Below, piece after piece: positions 14,281-23,324 of a DNA stretch of 64,000 nt. Source of the stretch: Actinomadura rudentiformis (GTDB lineage: Bacteria; Actinomycetota; Actinomycetes; Streptosporangiales; Streptosporangiaceae); assembly GCF_008923185.1 (NCBI RefSeq), contig NZ_WBMT01000007.1, positions 310,001 through 374,000 of the forward strand. The letters run 5' to 3'. The stretch's first letter is position 1, and every line of letters begins with the position of its first letter. Below the pieces are notes generated by a model. It searched no databases and had not been told where the DNA came from. It saw only the letters and a list, made by a program, of their open reading frames with translations. The translations under genes were made by a program, and so were the position numbers.

Positions 14281-14481
14281 ATGGACCTGACCGGCGCTGT
14301 CTGGCGTAAGAGCAGCTACAGCGGCCCCAACGGCGGTAACTGCGTGGAAGTAGCCCGGCTCCACGGTCTGGTGGCGTTCCGGGACTCCAAGAACGGCCCT
14401 GACGGGCCGGTTCTCACTCTCGCCGACGAAGAGTGGCGCACACTGCTGCGGGCCATTCACCGCTCCCGGAAGATTCTCTGA
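14281..14481 (+). CDS. DUF397 domain protein
   Basis: A 66-residue protein with the DUF397 signature: MDLTGAVWRKSSYSGPNGG, CVEVA, VAFRDSKNGPDGPVL and a final W-containing helix. These small proteins usually follow an XRE/DUF5753 regulator and are thought to modulate it (WhiJ/AbaA-like systems). This copy has no regulator beside it, so it is an orphan. GAGGA lies before the ATG; an upstream in-frame ATG at 14251 is less typical of the family. Confidence 0.85.
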   Translation: MDLTGAVWRKSSYSGPNGGNCVEVARLHGLVAFRDSKNGPDGPVLTLADEEWRTLLRAIHRSRKIL

Positions 14482-14524
14482 TTGAAACTGCAACCACTCT
14501 GGATCCAGTGGGGTTCGGCTAATT

Positions 14525-14565
14525 GAGAGCTCATTAAGAGCTCTCTCCCGTCCACGGGGACGGGA
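14525..14565 (+). repeat. two abutting 8-bp inverted repeats
   Basis: GAGAGCTC (14525-14532) pairs with GAGCTCTC (14538-14545) across 5 bases; directly after it TCCCGTCC (14546-14553) pairs with GGACGGGA (14558-14565) across 4 bases. They fill the gap between the DUF397 gene and the SDR gene and could be a tandem terminator or a structured leader of the SDR. Confidence 0.7.
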
Positions 14566-14587
14566 CCGTACCTCGCAAGGTGGGAAT

Positions 14588-15394
14588 ATGGACCTGCAGC
14601 TTTCCGGTCGTGTCGCAATCGTCACCGGTGCGTCCAAGGGGATGGGTCTGGCCATCACCCGCACCCTTCTGGAGGAGGGCGCCCGCGTCGTCGCCGCCTC
14701 CCGCAAGAGCAGCCCCGAACTCGACGCGCTGGCCGGGCCTGGCCTGGTCCACGTCGCGGTGGACCTCATGGACCCGGACGCGCCGGGCCGGTTGGTCGAA
14801 CGGGCGGTGGAGGAGTTCGGCGGGCTGGACATCCTGGTCAACAACGCGGGCGGCCCGCCGCCCGGGGTGTCCCTGCCGCGTTTCGGCTTCCTGACGCCGA
14901 ATGACGACGACTGGCGGCAGATGTTCGAGTTCAACCTCTTCGCCGTCGTACGCGCGGTCCGCGCCGCCATCCCGGCGATGCTGGAGCGCGGCGGAGGCTC
15001 GATCGTGAACATCTCCTCGACCTCCGCCCGGCAACCCGGCACGATGAACTACGACTACACCGCCGCCAAAGCGGGTCTGAACACCCTCACCAAGGGACTG
15101 TCCCAGGAGTTCGGCCCGCAGGGCATCCGGGTCAACACGGTCTCCCCCGGCCCGGTGCGCACGGCGTGGTGGACCGAGGAGGGCGGCGCGGCCGACATCC
15201 TGGCGGGTGCCACCGGCGCCGACCGCGACGCCGTGATGGACACGATCGCGCCCGAGATGATGAACCTCACCACGGGCCGGCTCGTGGACCCGCAGGAGAC
15301 CGCCGACGTGGTCGCGCTGCTCGCGTCGCCCCGTTCGGCCAGCACGACCGGTGCGGACCTCGTCGTGGACGGCGGATTCCTCAAGGAGCTCTGA
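14588..15394 (+). CDS. short-chain dehydrogenase/reductase (SDR)
   Basis: A 268-residue classical SDR: cofactor motif TGASKGMG (about residues 13-20), NNAG, catalytic Ser in NISSTSA and YTAAK (Tyr157, Lys161). It would oxidise or reduce a carbonyl or alcohol with NAD(P)H; the glycine motif does not settle which cofactor, and the substrate is unknown. A proper site (CAAGGTGGG) precedes the ATG. It stands alone downstream of the paired inverted repeats. Confidence 0.9.
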   Translation: MDLQLSGRVAIVTGASKGMGLAITRTLLEEGARVVAASRKSSPELDALAGPGLVHVAVDLMDPDAPGRLVERAVEEFGGLDILVNNAGGPPPGVSLPRFGFLTPNDDDWRQMFEFNLFAVVRAVRAAIPAMLERGGGSIVNISSTSARQPGTMNYDYTAAKAGLNTLTKGLSQEFGPQGIRVNTVSPGPVRTAWWTEEGGAADILAGATGADRDAVMDTIAPEMMNLTTGRLVDPQETADVVALLASPRSASTTGADLVVDGGFLKEL

Positions 15395-15580
15395 CGACCT
15401 CTTTGCGTGGGTGAACGATGTCTCTTGCCGAGCAGACGGACACAATCGAGCCTGTAACTCGGGAAGAGCCTGCCACTGGCCCGGAGGGCCGGCGTCCTGG
15501 TCGCCAGGGCGCACGCCCCCGGGCCGGGGCAGGGCAAACCGCCTTCCGGCCTGGGCCGTCCCGCCCCTAGGGTGTGCGGC

Positions 15581-16225
15581 GTGCCGAAAAGCAGACTCGC
15601 TCCCGAGGCGGTCAAGGTCGAGATCGAGCCCATCCGGCGCGCACGGCGCCGGGAGCTCAGCCGCCGCGCATGGTCGCGGCTGGGCCGGACGGAACTGATC
15701 GTCGCGAGCCCCCTCATCCTGCTCGTGGTCCTCGTGGCGATCGCGCTGACGGTCTACCCGCCGCTGTACGCGCTGTACGGCACGGGCGTGCCAGGCTTGG
15801 TGAACGAGGCCGGCGACAAGGGTCCGGCGCCGATGGATGAACGCATCGAAGCCTGGGCAATCTGGATCCCCTGGATGGCGATCCTCGGCTTCATCGTCTG
15901 GCGGCAGGTCCGTGCCCGCCTGAGCACGCCGTACCTGGCCGTGGATCCCCGCGGAGTGTGGCCTGTCTTCGGCGGGCGCATCGAGAAAGGACTGGAGTGG
16001 CCGCAGATCGCGGCGGTCCTCATCGAGGACGCGAAGGTCGAGCTGTTCCCAGTCGACGCCATCAAGGATTCGGGCCAGCCGACCGTCCTGGACTTTTTCG
16101 TGGTCAACGCTCCACCGCCCGCGCCAAGACTGCGCGGAAAGCGCTACGTCATCGAGCTACCCGAGGGTGAGCCGGGAGCTCTCCGAGAGGCCGTCAAACG
16201 GTTCGGTCCCGGCAAGCTGCTATAG
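15581..16225 (+). CDS. membrane protein with PH-like cytoplasmic domain, unknown function
   Basis: A 214-residue protein: basic N-terminus (RRARRRELSRR), two membrane segments (about residues 45-70 and 100-118), then a soluble C-terminal domain with the beta pattern of PH-like domains (YLAVDPRGVWPVFGG, EWPQIAAVLIED). TAGGGT at 15568-15573 lies 7 bases before the GTG, so the transcript is probably leaderless from 15581. It converges on the BTAD regulator with a 6-base overlap. Confidence 0.7.
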   Translation: MPKSRLAPEAVKVEIEPIRRARRRELSRRAWSRLGRTELIVASPLILLVVLVAIALTVYPPLYALYGTGVPGLVNEAGDKGPAPMDERIEAWAIWIPWMAILGFIVWRQVRARLSTPYLAVDPRGVWPVFGGRIEKGLEWPQIAAVLIEDAKVELFPVDAIKDSGQPTVLDFFVVNAPPPAPRLRGKRYVIELPEGEPGALREAVKRFGPGKLL

Positions 16226-19200
16226 GCCGTCGCTGACGCCCCGTTCGAACTCAGCTCTGTAGGCCTCGTCCCCCAAGGCCTCACGCACCACCCTGGAAAT
16301 GCGGTCCACATCTCCTCGTTCGGCCTCGGGCAGGGGAGCGCCGACCGACTCGCGGAGAGCGGTCGCCGCCCCCAGCAACCGGGCCGCCATACCTGGCTCT
16401 CCGGCAAGCGAACGCGCCCCGGCAAGGCCTTCGAGGGCGAGCGCGACCGCACGCGGGTCGCCGATCTTGCGGGCGGACGCAAGCCCGTCCAGGTGGAAGG
16501 CGAGAGCGGCCTCGGCATCACCACGCTGCTCCGCTGCGAAGCCGAGCTCGGCCAGTACGAGCGCCAGCCCGGGCTCCCCGGCCACACCACGGATCCAGCT
16601 GATCCACTTACCCAGGTGCGCCTCGACCTGGTCGAACTTGCCCTGCCGCCGCGCGCTCAGCGCGAGGCCGACCTCGGCGAAGTGTTCGGCCACCTTGTTG
16701 GACTGCCCCGCGGCCAGCCGCATCGCCCGTCCATGAAGCTCATCAGCCGCAGCGAAGTCGCCACTGAGCAGCGCGATCCGGCCCAGCCCCGAGAGGCGGA
16801 ACGAGGCGTCGGTCCAGAGTTCGAGCTCCTCGGCCATGCGCAAGCCCTCACGGTGCAACCCGGCGGCGCGCTCGTAGTCACCCGCGATCTCCGCCAGCTC
16901 GGCAAGGGTATTGGTCGCCTTCAACCGGCCCCAAGCATCACCGACCTCACGGAAACCCGCCTCGCTCTCCGCAGCGTCAAGGCGCGCCTGCACAAGATCC
17001 CCGCGCGCCCTCCCGACGGTGGCCCGCACGCTCAAGGCCGCCGCCACTCCCCAGCGGTCATCCAGCTCCCGGAACTCCTCAAGCGCCACGCCGACCAGCT
17101 CGCTCGTACGGTCGAGATCGTTGAAACCGCGCTGCGCGAACCCCATGAACCATCGGGCCCGAGCACGCAGCACCGGATCGTCGATCTGCTCGTACGCCAC
17201 CTCGCCCCGTTCAGCACCGTCACTGCCCAGCAGCGCGAGGCCCGCCTGCCAGACCAGAGCCTGTGCCCGCGCCGACCCCGACCCGCCGTCGAGCCCGACC
17301 GCCCACTCCAGAGACCGCTGCGCCTCGGTCCACCTGCCGCGCAGGTACCAGTACCAGGCCAGCGCGTTGACCAGCCGCAACGCACTCTCCGCGGTCGTCG
17401 CGCCCTCGAACGCGGCGCGCAGCTCGGCGGTCTCCCGGTCGAGCCGTTCGAGCCACTCCCGCTGGCCGGGACCGCGCAACTCGGCACGCTCAGCCAGCTC
17501 GGTGTAGAACGCGAGATGCCTGCGCCTGGTCTCCTCGTACTCCCCCGCCTCCCGCAGCCGCTCGACGCAGTACGCCTTGACCGATTCGAGCAGCCGATAA
17601 CGCGGGCCGTCGGCCACAAGGACGAGCGACCGGTCCACCAGCCGCGGCAGCACATCGAGGACGTCCTCGCCGGTCACCTGCTCCGCCGACGCCAGCGTGA
17701 AACTGCCCGCATGAACCGCCAGCCGCCGCAGGACGGCCCGGTCCGGCCCGGTCAGCAGCTCCCAGCTCCAGTCGATCATCGCGCGCAACGTCTGCTGGCG
17801 CGGCGGGGCACCACGCCGCCCGGACGTCAGCACGCGGAAGCGATCGTCCAGCCGCCCGGCCAGCTCCTGGACACCCAGCGCCCGCACGCGGGTGGCCGCC
17901 AGCTCCAAGGCCAGCGGGATCCCGTCCAGCCGCCGGCAGATCGCCGCCACGACCTCCGCGTTGTCCGGCGTCAGCTCGAATCCGGGCGCGACCGCTGTCG
18001 CCCTGGCCACGAAGAGCCGTACAGCGCTGGACTCCGCGAGCGGCGGCACGTTCCACAACGTCTCCCCGTCCACCCCGAGCGGCTCCTGGCTCGTGGCCAG
18101 AATGTGCAGCTCAGGCGCCGCCCTAAGGAGCGATTCAGCCAAAGCCGCAACTGCCTCGACCACGTGCTCGCAGTTGTCGAGCACCAACAACAACCTGCGG
18201 CCACGCAGAGCGCTCTCCAACTGACCGCTCAAGTCCCCAGCCTCGTCATCGCGGATCCCAAGCGCCGTCGCGACAACATCGGCCGGAGTAGTACCGGACG
18301 CAGGCTCAAGCCCGGCGAATTCAACGAGCCAAACCCCATCGGAGAACGCATCGAACGCCGCCCTGGCCGCCTCCAAAGCAAGCCGGGTCTTCCCAACACC
18401 TCCTGGCCCAGTAAGCGTGACCAACCGCGCTCCGTCCACCAACCCCCGCACCTGCCGCAGCGCATCCTCCCGCCCGACAAGATCAGTCAATGAGGCAGGC
18501 AGGTTCCCCCGCACAAACCCGCCCACCCCAGAAGCAGCGGCGCCACCCAAACGTGAACCGCCGCCTGAATCAGACCCGCGCCCCGAGCCGAACGCGCCGT
18601 CCGAACGCGGAGCACCATCCGACCCGAACGCGCCACCCAAGCCCGACACGCCTTCATTGCCGAACAAGCCACCTTCGCGCGAAGCACTACTTGAACCAGA
18701 AGCGCCGCCCGAACCGGATGAGCCGCCGGAACCAGAACCGCCATCCGAACGCGAAGCGCCGCCGGAACCAGCGGCGCCGCCGAATCCGGACCCACCGCCG
18801 GAACCATGAGCACCACCGGCGGGGGAAGCATCGCCAGAACCGAAAGCGCCACCTACATGCGAAGCACCACCAGAGCCAGAACCGCCACCCGAGCGCGAAG
18901 CGCCACCTGAGCCAGAGGGGTCGCCAGGACCGAACGTGCCACCCGAACCGGATGAGCCGCCGGAACCATAGCCGCCAGCTGAATGCGAAGCGCCACCTGA
19001 GCCAGAGCCGGAGCCGCCACCCGAGTCAGACACGCCGCTGGAGCCATTTTCGCCGCCGAAACCACCAGATCCGCCGCCTGAACCGGAGCCACCACCTGAA
19101 CCGGGCGCGTCACCCCGTTCAGACACGCCACCAGAGGCGTGGGGATCGCCGGAACCGCTGGGCCTGCCACCTCGACCAGTCGGGGCGCCCGAAGAAGCGG

Positions 19201-20041
19201 CACTCCCGGAATCGGACGCGGGGTCAGGGTGGGAAGCCTCGACCCAGCCAGACGCGCCGCCTAGGCGAGGCGCGCGGATCGAGTGAAATGAGGTGAGGGC
19301 GGGGTCCTGGCGGAGGATCGCGTCGTGGAGGGCGGCGAGCTCGGGGCTTGGATCCAGGCCTAGCTCGTCGGCCAGCCGTTCGCGCAGGTCGGCGTAGCTC
19401 GCGAGCGCTTCGTTCTGCCGCCCGGCCTGGTAGAGAGCCCGCAGATGCACGGCGCGCAGACGTTCGCGGAGTGGATGCCGGGCCACCAGGTCGCCCAGCT
19501 CGCCGAGCAGCAGGATGTGCTCGCCCAGCTCCAGCCGTACGTCGGCGTGCTCCTCCAGGACGGCGAGCCGTTCCTCCTCCAGACGTGTCGCTGAGGACCG
19601 CGCGAACTCCTCATCGGCGAAGTCCGCGTACGCCGGGCCCCGCCACAACGCCAAGGCGTCGGCCAGCAGGCCCGCCCTGGTGCGGAGATCGTCCGTCGCG
19701 CCCGCCTGCTCGATGAGCGCGTGGAAGCGGCCTGCATCCACAGCCTGTGGATCCACGGCCAGCAGATAGCCGGGGGCCTGCGAGACCAGCAGTTCCCGTG
19801 CACCCGGCTCGGCCGCCTCCAGAGCACGCCGCAACTGCGACACCCGGGTTTGGAGCGTGTTGATCGGATTGCGCGGCAGCCGATCCACCCACAGGTCGTC
19901 GATCAACCGGTCGACCGACGCCGGCCTCCCCTCGTGGGCCAGGAGGTCCGCGAGCAGCGCGCGGACCTTCAGCTCGGGGAGGCGAACGGGCCGCCCGTCG
20001 TCGGTCCAGGCGGCGAGCGGACCGAGCACCCCGAATCGCAT
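16220..20041 (-). CDS. AfsR-like BTAD/NB-ARC/TPR transcriptional regulator with giant Gly/Ser insert
   Basis: A 1273-residue regulator. Residues 1-90 are an OmpR-type winged HTH (FGVLGPLAAW, VDRLIDDLW, TLQTRVSQLRRAL) and 95-250 the bacterial transcriptional activation domain. Residues about 260-513 are almost wholly Gly/Ser low-complexity. NB-ARC ATPase follows: Walker A GPGGVGKT (about 542), Walker B LLLVLDNCEHV, GIPLALELAA; TPR-like helices fill the rest. The family switches genes on after sensing an unknown ligand. TAACCT ends 6 bases before the ATG, so the start is probably leaderless, and three 11-bp direct repeats lie just upstream. Confidence 0.93.
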   Translation of the reverse strand: MRFGVLGPLAAWTDDGRPVRLPELKVRALLADLLAHEGRPASVDRLIDDLWVDRLPRNPINTLQTRVSQLRRALEAAEPGARELLVSQAPGYLLAVDPQAVDAGRFHALIEQAGATDDLRTRAGLLADALALWRGPAYADFADEEFARSSATRLEEERLAVLEEHADVRLELGEHILLLGELGDLVARHPLRERLRAVHLRALYQAGRQNEALASYADLRERLADELGLDPSPELAALHDAILRQDPALTSFHSIRAPRLGGASGWVEASHPDPASDSGSAASSGAPTGRGGRPSGSGDPHASGGVSERGDAPGSGGGSGSGGGSGGFGGENGSSGVSDSGGGSGSGSGGASHSAGGYGSGGSSGSGGTFGPGDPSGSGGASRSGGGSGSGGASHVGGAFGSGDASPAGGAHGSGGGSGFGGAAGSGGASRSDGGSGSGGSSGSGGASGSSSASREGGLFGNEGVSGLGGAFGSDGAPRSDGAFGSGRGSDSGGGSRLGGAAASGVGGFVRGNLPASLTDLVGREDALRQVRGLVDGARLVTLTGPGGVGKTRLALEAARAAFDAFSDGVWLVEFAGLEPASGTTPADVVATALGIRDDEAGDLSGQLESALRGRRLLLVLDNCEHVVEAVAALAESLLRAAPELHILATSQEPLGVDGETLWNVPPLAESSAVRLFVARATAVAPGFELTPDNAEVVAAICRRLDGIPLALELAATRVRALGVQELAGRLDDRFRVLTSGRRGAPPRQQTLRAMIDWSWELLTGPDRAVLRRLAVHAGSFTLASAEQVTGEDVLDVLPRLVDRSLVLVADGPRYRLLESVKAYCVERLREAGEYEETRRRHLAFYTELAERAELRGPGQREWLERLDRETAELRAAFEGATTAESALRLVNALAWYWYLRGRWTEAQRSLEWAVGLDGGSGSARAQALVWQAGLALLGSDGAERGEVAYEQIDDPVLRARARWFMGFAQRGFNDLDRTSELVGVALEEFRELDDRWGVAAALSVRATVGRARGDLVQARLDAAESEAGFREVGDAWGRLKATNTLAELAEIAGDYERAAGLHREGLRMAEELELWTDASFRLSGLGRIALLSGDFAAADELHGRAMRLAAGQSNKVAEHFAEVGLALSARRQGKFDQVEAHLGKWISWIRGVAGEPGLALVLAELGFAAEQRGDAEAALAFHLDGLASARKIGDPRAVALALEGLAGARSLAGEPGMAARLLGAATALRESVGAPLPEAERGDVDRISRVVREALGDEAYRAEFERGVSDGL
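18500..19260 (-). repeat. Gly/Ser low-complexity segment inside the BTAD regulator
   Basis: About 250 codons built of variations on GSGG, GGAS and FGSG, with no repeat of constant length. The DNA is a degenerate run of related short units (GCCACCGGAACC-like), consistent with growth by slippage. It lies exactly between the DNA-binding/BTAD part and the NB-ARC domain, where relatives have a short linker. Confidence 0.85.
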
Positions 20042-20058
20042 GAACGCAGGTTAACCGC

Positions 20059-20091
20059 GACCTACAGCGGACCTACAGGGGACCCGAAGCG
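20059..20091. promoter_or_regulatory. three 11-bp direct repeats, candidate BTAD/SARP operator
   Basis: GACCTACAGCG (20059-20069), GACCTACAGGG (20070-20080) and GACCCGAAGCG (20081-20091) follow without gaps. On the minus strand the last copy (TGTAGGTC) ends 5 bases upstream of the -10 TAACCT (20053-20048) of the regulator gene. SARP-type regulators are known to bind 11-bp-spaced direct repeats just upstream of -10 boxes, so this fits an autoregulatory and shared divergent control site. Confidence 0.7.
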
Positions 20092-20137
20092 CGCATCGGC
20101 ACAGTGAGGACATCGAACACCCCTCCGAAAGGCACTG

Positions 20138-21139
20138 ATGATGATTTCCCGTGAGATCCGCCTTGCGTCCCGTCCCACCGGCGAGCCCGTTCCGGCCAAC
20201 TTCGAGCTCACCGAGGTCGAAGTCCCACAGCCGGGCGAGGGCCAGATCCTGGTCCGCAACACCTGGATGTCCGTGGATCCCTACATGCGGGGCCGCATGG
20301 ACGAGGCCGAGTCGTACATCCCGCCGTTCCAGATCGGCGCGCCCCTGGAGGGCAGTGCCATCGGCGAGGTGGTCGCCTCTGGTGACGCGGGCATTCCGGT
20401 CGGCGCGACGGTGTCGCATTTCCTCGGCTGGCGCGAGTACGCCCTGGTGAACGCCGCGGAGGCCGTCGTCATCGACACCGGCGTCGCTCGCCCGCAGGAC
20501 TACCTGGGGGCGCTCGGGACGACCGGGTTGACCGCCTACCTCGCCGTCACCCAGATCGCTCCGGTGAAAGAAGGCGATGTGGTCTTCGTCTCCGGCGCGG
20601 CGGGCGCGGTCGGCAGCGTCGCCGGGCAGCTCGCCCGCAAGTTCGGCGCGGCCAAGGTGATCGGCTCGGCGGGCGGCCCCGAGAAGGGCAAGAAGCTGGT
20701 CGAGGACTTCGGCTTCGACGCCGCGATCGACTACCGGACCGGCGATCTCCCCGGCCAGCTGGCCGAACACGCACCCGAAGGCATCGACGTCTATGTGGAC
20801 AACGTCGGCGGCGACCACCTCGAAGCCGCCATCGAGGCGTTCAAGGTCCACGGTCACGCCGCGCTGGTCGGCATGATCAGCGGTTACAACGCCACCGACC
20901 CCGTCCCTGGCCCCCGCAACATCTACAGCGCCGTCACCAAGCGCCTGACCCTGCGCGGAGTCCTGGTCAGCGATCACTTCGACCGTTTCCCCGAATACAT
21001 CGGGCAGGCGGCGGGCTGGCTCGCCGACGGCACGCTGCACACCGAGGAGACCGTGGTCGAGGGGCTGGAGAACGCCCCTGACGCGTTCTTCGGGGTGCTG
21101 CGCGGCGCCAACACCGGCAAGATGCTCGTCCGGCTCTGA
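20138..21139 (+). CDS. NADP-dependent medium-chain reductase (MDR superfamily, zinc-free)
   Basis: A 333-residue member of the prostaglandin reductase/CurA-like branch: N-terminal GroES-like domain (VDPYMRGRM), Rossmann domain with VSGAAGAVGSVAGQLA, and no zinc ligands. It would reduce activated double bonds of enones with NADPH. Two adjacent ATGs (20138, 20141) follow AAAGG. It is divergent from the BTAD regulator and 12 bases upstream of a quinone reductase-like gene, suggesting a redox or detoxification operon controlled by that regulator. Confidence 0.88.
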   Translation: MMISREIRLASRPTGEPVPANFELTEVEVPQPGEGQILVRNTWMSVDPYMRGRMDEAESYIPPFQIGAPLEGSAIGEVVASGDAGIPVGATVSHFLGWREYALVNAAEAVVIDTGVARPQDYLGALGTTGLTAYLAVTQIAPVKEGDVVFVSGAAGAVGSVAGQLARKFGAAKVIGSAGGPEKGKKLVEDFGFDAAIDYRTGDLPGQLAEHAPEGIDVYVDNVGGDHLEAAIEAFKVHGHAALVGMISGYNATDPVPGPRNIYSAVTKRLTLRGVLVSDHFDRFPEYIGQAAGWLADGTLHTEETVVEGLENAPDAFFGVLRGANTGKMLVRL

Positions 21140-21151
21140 AGGAGGAGCCCC

Positions 21152-21727
21152 ATGAAGAACGCTCTGCTGGTCGCCGCCCACCCCCGCCGCGACTCCCTCA
21201 CCGCCCAGATCACCGAACAGACTCGGGACCGGCTGGTCGCGAGCGGCCACACCGTCGATCTGCTCGACCTCCACGCCGAGGGCTTCGACCCGCGGATGAC
21301 ACTGGAGGACGAGCCCGACTGGACCGACCGCGACAAGGTCTACTCCGCCGAGGTCCGCGAGCACATGCGGCGAATCGACGCGGCCGACGTCATCGTGGTG
21401 GTCTTCCCGGTCTGGTGGTACGGGCTCCCGGCCATCCTCAAGGGCTGGATCGACCGGGTCTGGAACTACGGCTTCGCCTATGGCCGCAGCAAGGCGCGCC
21501 TAGCCGAGAAGCGCATGTTGTGGCTCGGCTTGGCCGGTGAGTCCGAGGAGTCGTACGCCGAACACGGATTGAACGACCTACTGGCTCGCCAACTCCAGGT
21601 CGGAATTTCCAACTACTGCGGCATCAAAGACGTCTCGGTGCGTTTCGTCTACGGAACCATCCCCGACGGCAGCACCCCTACCAATCCCCTGACCACCGCC
21701 GACATCACCTTTGCCGAGTTCATCTGA
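21152..21727 (+). CDS. NAD(P)H oxidoreductase, flavodoxin-like fold (MdaB/NQO1 type)
   Basis: A 191-residue protein with LVAAHPRRDSLTAQI at the flavin phosphate site, FPVWWYGLPAILKGWIDRV and GFAYG, typical of FAD-dependent quinone reductases. It would reduce quinones by two electrons. GGAGG precedes the ATG and it follows the MDR reductase by 12 bases, so the two are co-transcribed. A hairpin after it ends the unit. Confidence 0.9.
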   Translation: MKNALLVAAHPRRDSLTAQITEQTRDRLVASGHTVDLLDLHAEGFDPRMTLEDEPDWTDRDKVYSAEVREHMRRIDAADVIVVVFPVWWYGLPAILKGWIDRVWNYGFAYGRSKARLAEKRMLWLGLAGESEESYAEHGLNDLLARQLQVGISNYCGIKDVSVRFVYGTIPDGSTPTNPLTTADITFAEFI

Positions 21728-21735
21728 AACATCCT

Positions 21736-21761
21736 GGCGGCGCCCCGCAAGGGGCGCCGCC
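21736..21761. terminator. bidirectional hairpin terminator
   Basis: GGCGGCGCCCC (21736-21746) and GGGGCGCCGCC (21751-21761) form a perfect 11-bp stem with a GCAA tetraloop between two convergent genes, 8 bases from the quinone reductase stop and 7 from the SnoaL-like gene end. Confidence 0.88.
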
Positions 21762-21768
21762 ACACATA

Positions 21769-22155
21769 TCAACTGAAGAAAAGCGTGCCCGAAGGCTCCT
21801 GATGGCCCTCAACCACATGCCAGTAGTCACGCACCTCAGCCACAAGGCCATCCGGCGCAAACCGCACGAACGCACACCCCGCCAAGGTGATCGGCCCCTC
21901 AGCCAGCACCCGGAACTCCACCACGGCCCGGTCACCATCCACGATCGGCGTCCCGAACCGCACGTCCGACGCGGGCTCCTCCGCGAAGCTCCCCCGCAGA
22001 TACTCGATCAACGCAGCCCGCCCCACATGCGGCGGCCGGAACGGCATGGACCGATGAACGCAGTCCTCCGCGTACAGCTCGGCGATCGCGTCCACGTCAG
22101 ACCGAGCCCACGCCGCCTCCCAAACCCTCGCAAACCGTTCCGCAGCCTCACGCAT
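21769..22155 (-). CDS. SnoaL-like / nuclear transport factor 2 fold protein
   Basis: A 128-residue protein with the cone-shaped NTF2-like pattern: N-terminal helices (FARVWEAAWARSDVDAIAELYAEDCVHR), GRAALIEYLRGSF, then beta strands ending DYWHVVEGHQEPSG. These folds serve as small-molecule isomerases, cyclases or ketosteroid-like enzymes; no function can be assigned. An ATG at 22155 was chosen; further upstream the frame loses coding character. It is divergent from the RNA ligase gene. Confidence 0.8.
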   Translation of the reverse strand: MREAAERFARVWEAAWARSDVDAIAELYAEDCVHRSMPFRPPHVGRAALIEYLRGSFAEEPASDVRFGTPIVDGDRAVVEFRVLAEGPITLAGCAFVRFAPDGLVAEVRDYWHVVEGHQEPSGTLFFS

Positions 22156-22240
22156 GTCCACCCCGCCAGAAATCACGTTGCCCAAGCCCCCACGGCGTTG
22201 GGACTCTGAACAGAGATCATGTTCACGAGGAAGGCCTGCG

Positions 22241-23314
22241 ATGTCCACGCTGCGGGTCACCGCCGAGCGGCTGACCATCCATCCCCACGACAACGCCGAC
22301 GCGCTGGAACTGGCCCAGGTCGGCCTCTACCGCGCCGTCGTCGCCAAGGGGCAGTACAAGACGGGCGACTGGGCGCTCTACATCCCTGAGGGCTCCCTTC
22401 TCCCGGACGCGCTGATCGAGGAGCTGGGGCTCACCGGCAAGCTCGCGGGATCCGCGAAGAACCGCGTCAAGGCCGTGCGCCTGCGCGGTGAGCTCTCGCA
22501 GGGCATCGTCTGCCGCCCTTCCCTCGTGAACGGAACCGACCTTGCCGCCGCCCACGCCGAGGATCGTGACTTCGCCACCGACCTGGGTGTCACGAAATGG
22601 GTGCCGCCCATCCCCGTGCACATGGCCGGCGAAATGGTCGCCGCCCCTGACCTCGTGCCGTGGATCGACATCGAGGACGTCAAGCGCTACCCCGCCCTGT
22701 TCGAGCCGGGCGAACCCGTCGTCGCCACAGAGAAGATCCACGGCACTGCCTGCGCGTTCACCCTCACCCCCACCGACGCCTACGTCTCGTCCAAGGGCTT
22801 CAGCGCCAAGCGCCTGGCGATCAAGCACAACCCGTCCAACCTCTACTGGCGGGCGGTCGAGACCCATGGCGTCCCCGAAGCCGCGGCCCGCATCGCGGAC
22901 CGCCTGAACGTGGAGCGTGTCGCCGTCTTCGGTGAGGTCTTCGGCCAGGGCGTGCAGGACCTGGCGTACGGAGCGAACGGAAAGGGCGAGCGCCCCGGCT
23001 ACGCGGTCTTCGACGTCGCCGTCTCCACTGACAGCGGCATCCGCTGGCTCAACCCATCCGAGCTCACCGAGATCCTCACCACCGTCGGCCTCCCATCCGT
23101 TCCCGTCCTCTACAGCGGCCCGTACGACACCGACACACTCATGGCCCTCGCCAACGGCCGTGAGACCGTCTCGGGCAAGGACGCGCACCTGCGTGAAGGC
23201 CTGGTCGTACGAACGGCGACCGATCGCTACAGCCCGATCACGGGCGGCCGGGCGATCGGCAAGTTCGTGTCGCCCGCATACCTCACCCGCAAGGGCGGCA
23301 CCGAGTACGAGTGA
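22241..23314 (+). CDS. ATP-dependent RNA ligase, Deinococcus DraRnl (DRB0094)-like
   Basis: A 357-residue protein with an N-terminal OB-like domain (about residues 1-110: TIHPHDNADALELAQVG, LPDALIEEL, VKAVRLRGELSQGIV) and a C-terminal nucleotidyltransferase domain. Motif I is EKIHGT, with Lys165 the predicted AMP acceptor; VFGEVFGQGVQDL resembles motif III and EGLVVRT motif IV. The layout matches DraRnl-type enzymes that seal 3'-OH/5'-phosphate nicks in RNA. GAGGAAG precedes the ATG. The next gene starts 10 bases downstream, so the two form an operon. Confidence 0.85.
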   Translation: MSTLRVTAERLTIHPHDNADALELAQVGLYRAVVAKGQYKTGDWALYIPEGSLLPDALIEELGLTGKLAGSAKNRVKAVRLRGELSQGIVCRPSLVNGTDLAAAHAEDRDFATDLGVTKWVPPIPVHMAGEMVAAPDLVPWIDIEDVKRYPALFEPGEPVVATEKIHGTACAFTLTPTDAYVSSKGFSAKRLAIKHNPSNLYWRAVETHGVPEAAARIADRLNVERVAVFGEVFGQGVQDLAYGANGKGERPGYAVFDVAVSTDSGIRWLNPSELTEILTTVGLPSVPVLYSGPYDTDTLMALANGRETVSGKDAHLREGLVVRTATDRYSPITGGRAIGKFVSPAYLTRKGGTEYE

Positions 23315-23324
23315 AGGGCAAGCA

